DNA of 5,125 nt from Acidobacteriota bacterium (GTDB lineage Bacteria; Acidobacteriota; Terriglobia; Terriglobales; Acidobacteriaceae). The notes under the pieces were generated by a model. That model saw only the letters and a list, made by a program, of their open reading frames with translations. It searched no databases and was not told where the DNA came from. The translations under genes and the position numbers were made by a program. The stretch is taken from NCBI GenBank assembly GCA_003225515.1, contig QIAK01000180.1, positions 5,806 through 10,930 of the forward strand, written 5' to 3'. Shown here piece after piece: positions 1 to 5,125 of this stretch. The first letter of the stretch is position 1; every line of letters begins with the position of its first letter.

Positions 1-1692
1 ATACCGTATCCCGTAACCGTCACGTTCGGAAAGCCGATGCCCACTGAAACCAGCGCGCAGGAAGTGCGCCAGGCGGTGCAGGAGTTGGGCGCAGAGGCTT
101 ATAAATTCCGCAAGCGCTATATGCGGACGTTGCATCGTTCGTTCGTGCACACAGCGCGCCGGCATCCTTTCCGCTTCGCTATGGCGGACGGGCGCACTCC
201 GAAAGTTACATTTGGCAAGGCTCTTACCAGCACCGTGTTTCTGGCGCGTCGACTTCGTTCCGTTTGGGTTGAACAAGATATGGTTGGAATTCTGCTCCCG
301 CCTTCGGTTCCAGGAGCGCTGATCAACCTGGCCGCGCTACTAATGGGAAAGGTTCCGGTCAATCTGAATTACACGGCATCGAATGAGGTGCTGGCGTCCT
401 GCGCAAAGCAATGCGAACTGAAAACCGTGATTACGTCGAAGGCGTTTCTGGAGCGTGTCCATCTTCAGGTTCCCGCCCAAGCCATCTTGCTGGAAGATCT
501 TGCTGACAAGCCGGGTTTCGCAGAAAGGCTGACCGCCGCCCTCATCTCCTGGTTCTTGCCAGTCGGACTGATTGAAAAGTCCCTGGGAGTGAGCCGCAAA
601 ACGGGCCTCGATGACATGGCTACGATTATCTTTTCCAGCGGCAGCACGGGCGACCCCAAGGGCGTAATGCTGACTCATTACAACATCGCTTCCAATGTCG
701 AGCAACTGAACCAGGTCTTTATGCTGGGAAAGGGAGACAAGATTCTCGGAATTCTTCCGTTCTTTCATTCCTTCGGTTTCACCGGAACGCTTTGCCTGCC
801 TACGACTATAGGCATGGGTGTTGTGTACCATCCCAGCCCGCTGGAGGCGCGGGCGATTGGCGCGCTCGTAAGCCAGTACAGTGTCACTTTCCTGCTGGCG
901 ACTCCGACATTTTTGCAAGCATACATACGACGGTGCGAGCCGGAAGATTTTGGCAGCCTGCAGTACGTCATGGCCGGCGCGGAGAAACTTCCGGAGCGTA
1001 CGTCGGTTGCGTTTGAGGATCGTTTCGGGCTGCGCCCGCTCGAGGGCTACGGATGCACGGAATGCTCTCCGGCAGTTACTGTGAACACTCGCGACTTCCG
1101 GGCAGCCCAGTTTCGCCAGGTGGGATCAAAACGCGCCAGTATCGGGCATCCATTGCCGGGAATCAGCGTGAGGATCGTAAATCCGGAAACGATGGAAACT
1201 GCTCCGCCGGCGGAAACGGGCCTTCTCCTGGTGCGCGGTCCTAACGTGATGCAGGGATATCTGAACCGTCCCGAGAAAACCGCAGAAGTGCTGCAAGATG
1301 GCTGGTACAACACCGGCGACATCGCCGCGGTAGATGAAGATGGATTCATCCGCATCACGGATCGTATGAGCCGTTTCAGCAAGATCGGTGGAGAAATGGT
1401 GCCTCACATCAAGGTCGAGGACAAGCTCCACGAACTCGGCGGATCAACCGAGCAAACGTTTGCAGTCACGGCTGTGCCCGATGAGAAAAAGGGCGAGCGA
1501 CTGATCGTACTGCATACGTTGCCCGAGGGAAAATTGGAGGAGTGCCTGGCGCTCTTGGCAAAATCGGACTTGCCGGCTCTGTGGAAGCCGCGGCCGGATC
1601 AGTTCGTTCATGTGGATTCATTACCGTACCTGGGCACGGGCAAACTCGATCTGCGGCGACTGAAGGAACTTGCGACGGAAGCAACGGTATGA
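1..1692 (+). CDS. aas: Aas-type acyl-[ACP] synthetase, C-terminal part of a PlsC-AMP ligase fusion (5' end outside window)
   Basis: Adenylate-forming enzyme expected to activate a fatty acid with ATP and load it onto acyl carrier protein, so that a fused PlsC-type acyltransferase can re-acylate lysophospholipids at the inner membrane. Seen: the P-loop FSSGSTGDPKG (bases 631-663), EGYGCTECSP (1042-1071), GWYNTGD with the ribose-binding Asp (1300-1320), the hinge-region RFSKIGGEMVP typical of Aas (1372-1404), and the C-terminal YLGTGKLDL whose Lys codon 1642-1644 is the expected adenylation lysine. The ligase domain therefore looks complete and intact. The first in-frame Met is at base 37, but the frame is open from base 1, and codons 1-12 (IPYPVTVTFGKP) resemble the end of a PlsC domain, so I treat this as a 5'-partial gene. 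E. coli Aas is PlsC plus ligase in about 719 residues; some bacteria, including Acidobacteriota, add an LplT-like transporter in front. Whether this protein has one cannot be seen. A plain long-chain acyl-CoA ligase is less likely given the PlsC tail and the GGEMVP motif. Confidence 0.88.
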   Translation: MPYPVTVTFGKPMPTETSAQEVRQAVQELGAEAYKFRKRYMRTLHRSFVHTARRHPFRFAMADGRTPKVTFGKALTSTVFLARRLRSVWVEQDMVGILLPPSVPGALINLAALLMGKVPVNLNYTASNEVLASCAKQCELKTVITSKAFLERVHLQVPAQAILLEDLADKPGFAERLTAALISWFLPVGLIEKSLGVSRKTGLDDMATIIFSSGSTGDPKGVMLTHYNIASNVEQLNQVFMLGKGDKILGILPFFHSFGFTGTLCLPTTIGMGVVYHPSPLEARAIGALVSQYSVTFLLATPTFLQAYIRRCEPEDFGSLQYVMAGAEKLPERTSVAFEDRFGLRPLEGYGCTECSPAVTVNTRDFRAAQFRQVGSKRASIGHPLPGISVRIVNPETMETAPPAETGLLLVRGPNVMQGYLNRPEKTAEVLQDGWYNTGDIAAVDEDGFIRITDRMSRFSKIGGEMVPHIKVEDKLHELGGSTEQTFAVTAVPDEKKGERLIVLHTLPEGKLEECLALLAKSDLPALWKPRPDQFVHVDSLPYLGTGKLDLRRLKELATEATV

Positions 1693-1710
1693 CCCACCTT
1701 CAGCCCTATA
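1693..1710. other. 18-base gap between convergent genes
   Basis: This is the only non-coding stretch between the TGA of the acyl-ACP synthetase gene and the TGA (complement of 1711-1713) of the DUF3857/transglutaminase gene. It holds no inverted repeat followed by a T-run on either strand. Any transcription terminator would have to lie inside the 3' coding ends or be Rho-dependent. Confidence 0.8.
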
Positions 1711-3747
1711 TCATTTACCCGCTACTTTCAGGACGGCGGTATTGCGTTCATCCCCGGCAATGATGCGGTAGAACCTTTTCAAATCGTCGGCGTGCGACAC
1801 TGGCACGCTGAGTTCCTTGACTTCCAGCGTGCGGCTGTAGTGGATCGTGTTGCCGCTTACTTCTGTCTTAGCGTGATAGCTGGCGAAACTGTAGTCGGCA
1901 TCCACAGGCGGCGGCAGATCATCGACGACGTAGCCCTCCGGAATGTCGATCTCGAAACTGTCGGTGTCGCGCGAGGGACCCTCGAATTCAATGGGAAATT
2001 TGCGCGGTTCCTTCGTCTCCAGGATGGCGCTACTCTTTACTCCCAGGACGCGTGGACGAACCAGCAGCAGTCCTCCGGCGTTCTTGGCGTAATTCTGAGC
2101 CTGGAAAGCGTAATGGAATCCGAAGGGCTGGTCGGTGTGATCAAGATTGTCCACGGTAGCTTTGGTAATGCTAAAAAGCGACAAGGAGCCGGCAAGCAGA
2201 TCTTCGATGGGTTTGATCTTGTCGGTAGATTTGGTCACCGAGTGCAAGCGGGCGCGTTCCGCCCAGGCGCGATCTCCAACGCGAATCTCACTGACCTCGC
2301 CGGTCAGTGTGCCGAGAGGGTCGAGTTTCAGCTTTCCGGTACGCCGGATACTGTTCATGGCAGCGGGCTGCCGCGGTAACTCGACAAGCTCTCCGCCGTC
2401 GGGAGTAACCAAGAGCCCGTAGTTGGCCTGAAGATATCCTCCGATTTCTCCAAAGGGCGTTAATTCATTGGTTGGATCGAAGTACAGAAGGGGACCAAGG
2501 CGGGGATGCCGGATGGTGGCGACCAGTGATGGATCGGAGAGATTGGGCGGCAATTGGATCGCCAGCACCATATGATTGAAGCCAGCAACGTTGGCGGGCA
2601 CTTCGGGGGTTACCGAACCGCGTTCCGAGTTGATGACGACATAATAAGATTCAATCCCAATCTGGCTGAGCATCGTACTCAGCAGCGTCGCTTTATCCTT
2701 GCAGTCGCCATAGCGATGCACGAAAACATCGGCGGCAGGATGAGGTTGCAAGCCGCCAATCCCAAGTTCAATCGCGACGTAACGGATATCGTGCTGCACG
2801 AACAGCGCTAACGCCTGCATCTTCGCAAGGGGAGTCTTCGCGGACGCAGTGATGCTGGCCACCTGCTGGCTGATTTGAGGAGATGTGTCGCGTCGGCCAT
2901 TCGTCAGGTTGCGATACCAATTGCCCATCTCCTGCCAATTGCCGAAGCCATTAGCCGAGGCGCCGCCGCGTGGAAAGAAAGAGACTATCATTTGGCCGGC
3001 GACGCCCTCGATCGGGGGCATTTCTTCTTCTCTGCGGATCGCCTTTACATCACTGACCACCCAATCCCATTGATTGCTCCCGCTTTGTGTGGGTTTAGCC
3101 TCAGGATAGTTAATCCAAGAGGCCTTGTATTCCCATCCGGCCGGCAGTTGCAGTGAGTAGTGCAGTTCACGACCGGGAGTCCTGCCCTGAAAGTCCCACA
3201 TGATCTGCAATACCATCGGCTGCTCTTCTTCTTCGTATTCATAGCCGATGATATTTCCAGGATCGGCAGCGGGGATTTGCAGCAGCTTCTCTTTGACATC
3301 AGAGACGAGTTCGCTGCCTTCGACCTTGAGCAATGCAACGTCCACCGCTTCCTTGTCCTTTACTTCATAATCCTTTCCCTGCGCCGGGATGCACCATCCA
3401 CGCAGGCCGTTAATCTTTTTATGTGAATCGAAGAAGACAGTCGCGATGCCGTAATCGCGCCCGCCGGGCCTGAGGATTTTGTAAACCACACGCACGTGGG
3501 TCTTGATCTTATCCACTGATTGAACATTCACGGTTCGTTCCGAATACAGCAGAACGGCGTCTGTCTTGTCGTCGTGGGCCGGAAGCGGCGCGGAGGCAAC
3601 GGCCCGCATCCATTGGGGGGCGTCGGCAGCGAGGGCGCAGTGTGGAATTGCCAGAACGCTTAAGATCGCAGTCAGGACTGCGAGTACGCAGCGCGAACTA
3701 GTTGCTGGCATTCGTTGCACCCGGTTGCAAGATGACTTGTTGCTCAT
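1711..3747 (-). CDS. Exported DUF3857 / transglutaminase-like protein with intact Cys-His-Asp triad
   Basis: Complete 678-residue protein. Residues 1-40 form a signal peptide: a basic N-terminus, a hydrophobic core at about 20-35 and an AxA-type site at CALA|AD, so the mature protein is probably periplasmic or envelope-associated. Residues about 60-240 match the beta-rich DUF3857 domain. Residues about 295-430 are a transglutaminase-like core with all three catalytic residues: Cys349 in YGDCKDKA (2701-2703), His392 in FNHMVLA (2572-2574) and Asp424 in LYFDPT (2476-2478). Residues about 470-678 are a beta-rich C-terminal domain that resembles the C-terminus of the upstream gene product. No further membrane segment is evident. 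Bacterial members of this fold are often cysteine peptidases or amidases rather than cross-linking enzymes; the substrate here is unknown. It is the second gene of a probable operon and overlaps the upstream paralogue by 50 bases. I chose the start at 3747 because GAGGA lies 7 bases before it. An ATG at 3711 would still leave a signal peptide but has no good ribosome site. Confidence 0.88.
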   Translation of the reverse strand: MSNKSSCNRVQRMPATSSRCVLAVLTAILSVLAIPHCALAADAPQWMRAVASAPLPAHDDKTDAVLLYSERTVNVQSVDKIKTHVRVVYKILRPGGRDYGIATVFFDSHKKINGLRGWCIPAQGKDYEVKDKEAVDVALLKVEGSELVSDVKEKLLQIPAADPGNIIGYEYEEEEQPMVLQIMWDFQGRTPGRELHYSLQLPAGWEYKASWINYPEAKPTQSGSNQWDWVVSDVKAIRREEEMPPIEGVAGQMIVSFFPRGGASANGFGNWQEMGNWYRNLTNGRRDTSPQISQQVASITASAKTPLAKMQALALFVQHDIRYVAIELGIGGLQPHPAADVFVHRYGDCKDKATLLSTMLSQIGIESYYVVINSERGSVTPEVPANVAGFNHMVLAIQLPPNLSDPSLVATIRHPRLGPLLYFDPTNELTPFGEIGGYLQANYGLLVTPDGGELVELPRQPAAMNSIRRTGKLKLDPLGTLTGEVSEIRVGDRAWAERARLHSVTKSTDKIKPIEDLLAGSLSLFSITKATVDNLDHTDQPFGFHYAFQAQNYAKNAGGLLLVRPRVLGVKSSAILETKEPRKFPIEFEGPSRDTDSFEIDIPEGYVVDDLPPPVDADYSFASYHAKTEVSGNTIHYSRTLEVKELSVPVSHADDLKRFYRIIAGDERNTAVLKVAGK
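3698..3747 (-). other. 50-base overlap of two tandem coding sequences
   Basis: The upstream gene ends with TAG (complement of 3698-3700), while the downstream gene starts at 3747 in a different frame. The shared segment encodes the last 16 residues of the first product and the N-terminal region of the signal peptide of the second. The overlap implies one transcript and probably coupled translation. If the downstream start were 3711, the overlap would shrink to 14 bases but would not disappear. Confidence 0.7.
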
Positions 3748-5125
3748 CGCCTGTCCTCACGACTTGGAATATTTTGCGCAACGCTGCGTAGTTCTCTTTT
3801 GGGAGCACCATAAGATCCACATTCAGTGCGCGGCTTAGATGCAACGTGCCCTTGTTGTTTTCGCTTTGCAAAGTGTAGAGGATGGCCTTGGCGTCCAGTT
3901 TTTGGAGCGGTGGCAGGGTGGAAATCTGCCAGCCCAATGGCAGATCGATGCTCACATCGTCTATGCGCTGAAAGGGAAACTCGAAGTAAATCGGCTGCAC
4001 TCGTTCGGCATGGTCGAACAAGTGCTTCTCCGGCGCGCTGAAGAGCCCGACCGGGAATAAGGCACGACGTCCGGCGCCTGAAACCCAGCCCGGCACCTTG
4101 AGTGTAAATTCAGCGACGAATTCGGATGAGGAGCTCTTCCAGTCCGGCTTGTTCGTGAGTTCCACCTCGCATGCAACTGGAACGGCTTCCCTGACGCTAT
4201 CTTCGAGAAATTTCTTACGTTCGGTATCGTCGGTCAAGTGCTGTTCCACGCGGCGTTGCGAAGCTTCCAATCCGGTGAACGTAATGGTAAGTTTTCCCTC
4301 GAGATCGCCGGTTTCTGTCAGTCTCAATTCGGCCTTTCGCCGGATGGTGGATTCGGCGCTGCCGGGCAGAGTGGTTTGAATCCATGAGCCGCCCTCTTTG
4401 TCGAGTCTCAGTCCAGGGACTCCAGTCTCAGACCAGGGCAACATTCCGAATGGAACGAACAACGACCCGGGATCGAAGAACGCATCTTTCCCGTTCACTT
4501 TCACGACTACCACGTTTGTGTTCAACTTGCGACCTTCCATGGTTTGCGGAGTGAAAAAATAGCGTTGGCGATCAGAGACCCATGCTCCGGTGGCATCGTA
4601 TCCGGCAGCCCGGGCCAATGCGAGAAAAAGCCAGGTCAGTTCTACGCCGCTGCCGCGTTGCCTCTTCCAGACCTCTTCGACATTCTCTGGATCCTTTTCC
4701 TTGTTACGTTTTTGCTCCTGCTCGGTCTTTTCCAGTTCATACGAAGTGTTGCGCAGTTGCTGGACCCGGGCAAAGATCTTTTGTAGTTTCACATCCGCGG
4801 AATCCGCCGGAGCAACAATCTCGCTCACGACCTGCTGCATGGTCTTTCGTTTATTGATAAAGCTTTCCATTCCGTCGTTGAGCTTCTTGCCACGCTTCTT
4901 CCAGTACGCCGCTGCATCTTTTTCAGGAAAGTCCTCGCTGTAGATGAAATCCACGCGTGCCTTCAGTTCGTTCTCTGGAGGCATGTAGTCTTCAGACCGG
5001 AAGGCGGGGACGTCGCTCACGTCCAGGTTGATGATGTGATTCGGTGTTTCAGCGGGTTGCGCTGTGCCGGGAGGCAGGTTATGCCAACTCCAGCGCATAC
5101 TGTACGCGCTGTAAGCGCTGGTGTA
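3698..5125 (-). CDS. DUF3857-family protein with degenerate transglutaminase-like domain (5' end outside window)
   Basis: C-terminal part of a larger protein. The first Met in view is at 5098, but the frame continues open to the edge (YTSAYSAYSMRW), so the true start, any signal peptide and most of the DUF3857 domain lie outside. Residues below count from that Met. VSDVPAFRSEDYMPPENE (28-45) resembles the end of a DUF3857 domain. Residues 100-147 are charged and probably helical. Residues about 148-215 are transglutaminase-like: RGSGVELTWLFLALARAAG aligns with the Cys-containing helix of the downstream paralogue, but Gly151 (4646-4648) replaces Cys, Thr194 (4517-4519) replaces His, and only Asp209 in FFDPG (4472-4474) remains. 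The one cysteine in the visible 475 residues, Cys310, lies far from this site. Residues about 250-460 are a beta-rich domain matching the paralogue's C-terminus. The open, well-conserved frame argues against a pseudogene. Probable role: a non-catalytic binding or partner protein in the envelope; this is inference. Confidence 0.82.
   Translation of the reverse strand, partial: YTSAYSAYSMRWSWHNLPPGTAQPAETPNHIINLDVSDVPAFRSEDYMPPENELKARVDFIYSEDFPEKDAAAYWKKRGKKLNDGMESFINKRKTMQQVVSEIVAPADSADVKLQKIFARVQQLRNTSYELEKTEQEQKRNKEKDPENVEEVWKRQRGSGVELTWLFLALARAAGYDATGAWVSDRQRYFFTPQTMEGRKLNTNVVVVKVNGKDAFFDPGSLFVPFGMLPWSETGVPGLRLDKEGGSWIQTTLPGSAESTIRRKAELRLTETGDLEGKLTITFTGLEASQRRVEQHLTDDTERKKFLEDSVREAVPVACEVELTNKPDWKSSSSEFVAEFTLKVPGWVSGAGRRALFPVGLFSAPEKHLFDHAERVQPIYFEFPFQRIDDVSIDLPLGWQISTLPPLQKLDAKAILYTLQSENNKGTLHLSRALNVDLMVLPKENYAALRKIFQVVRTGDEQQVILQPGATNASN
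3748..3774 (-). promoter_or_regulatory. Ribosome-binding region for the downstream transglutaminase-like gene
   Basis: Read on the - strand, GAGGA (complement of 3754-3758) is followed by 7 bases and then the ATG at 3747, which is near-ideal Shine-Dalgarno spacing. The site lies within the coding sequence of the upstream paralogue, so ribosomes finishing that gene pass through it. It is the main reason for preferring 3747 over the in-frame ATG at 3711, which is preceded only by a weak GGGTG. Confidence 0.6.

Noticed and set aside
37..39. ATG with GGAAAG upstream as the true start of a stand-alone acyl-ACP synthetase
   Set aside because: The frame is open to base 1 and encodes a PlsC-like tail, and GGAAAG is only 3 bases from the ATG, which is too close for a good ribosome site.
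340..918. 192-codon open frame on the - strand
   Set aside because: Antisense to the acyl-ACP synthetase across its P-loop region, with no recognisable motif and no ribosome site that I noticed. Treated as a shadow frame.
1628..1643. CCGT...ACGG inverted repeat as a terminator stem
   Set aside because: Only four paired bases, inside the region encoding the catalytic-lysine motif, with no T-run following.
1792..2379. 195-codon open frame on the + strand
   Set aside because: Lies wholly antisense to the transglutaminase-like gene, whose motifs and triad are clear. The translation has no recognisable domain and reads as a shadow of a GC-rich gene.
5096..5098. ATG at 5098 (- strand) as the true start of the degenerate transglutaminase-like gene
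   Set aside because: Nine more in-frame codons reach the window edge without a stop, the protein would lack a signal peptide, and most of the DUF3857 domain would be missing. It is an internal Met.
3698..5125. The degenerate transglutaminase-like gene as a pseudogene
   Set aside because: The frame is uninterrupted for over 1.4 kb, the non-catalytic fold motifs are kept, and it is closely coupled to an intact downstream gene. Loss of the triad alone does not indicate decay.

Overview
The window is ordinary chromosomal coding DNA with almost no non-coding space. It holds three protein genes. One is on the + strand and runs in from the left edge; two are on the - strand, and the first of these runs in from the right edge. 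No gene-free stretch exceeds 18 bases. I see no RNA genes, mobile elements, CRISPR arrays or long repeats. The GC content is moderate to high. An acyltransferase/acyl-ACP synthetase fusion beside tandem DUF3857/transglutaminase-like exported proteins best fits a soil-type Acidobacteriota, but that assignment comes from gene types alone and is tentative.

Left part (1-1692, +): the C-terminal portion of an Aas-type protein. The frame is already open at base 1, and the first 12 codons look like the end of a PlsC acyltransferase domain, so the ATG at 37 is almost certainly internal. The rest is a complete AMP-forming acyl-ACP synthetase domain. The expected role is re-acylation of lysophospholipids at the inner membrane.

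Right part (1711-5125, -): two paralogous genes in a probable operon, transcribed right to left. The first (3698-5125) lacks its 5' end here. It has a transglutaminase-like fold in which the catalytic Cys and His positions are occupied by Gly and Thr. The second (1711-3747) is complete, carries a signal peptide and keeps a full Cys-His-Asp triad. The two reading frames overlap by 50 bases, and a Shine-Dalgarno-like sequence for the second lies inside the first, which suggests translational coupling. They look like an inactive/active pair of exported transglutaminase-like (peptidase or amidase type) proteins, but no substrate can be read from the sequence.

The + gene and the - operon converge, with 18 bases between their stop codons and no obvious terminator. 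The most notable signal is the adjacent degenerate and intact transglutaminase paralogues. I did not find evidence of a wholly new system.
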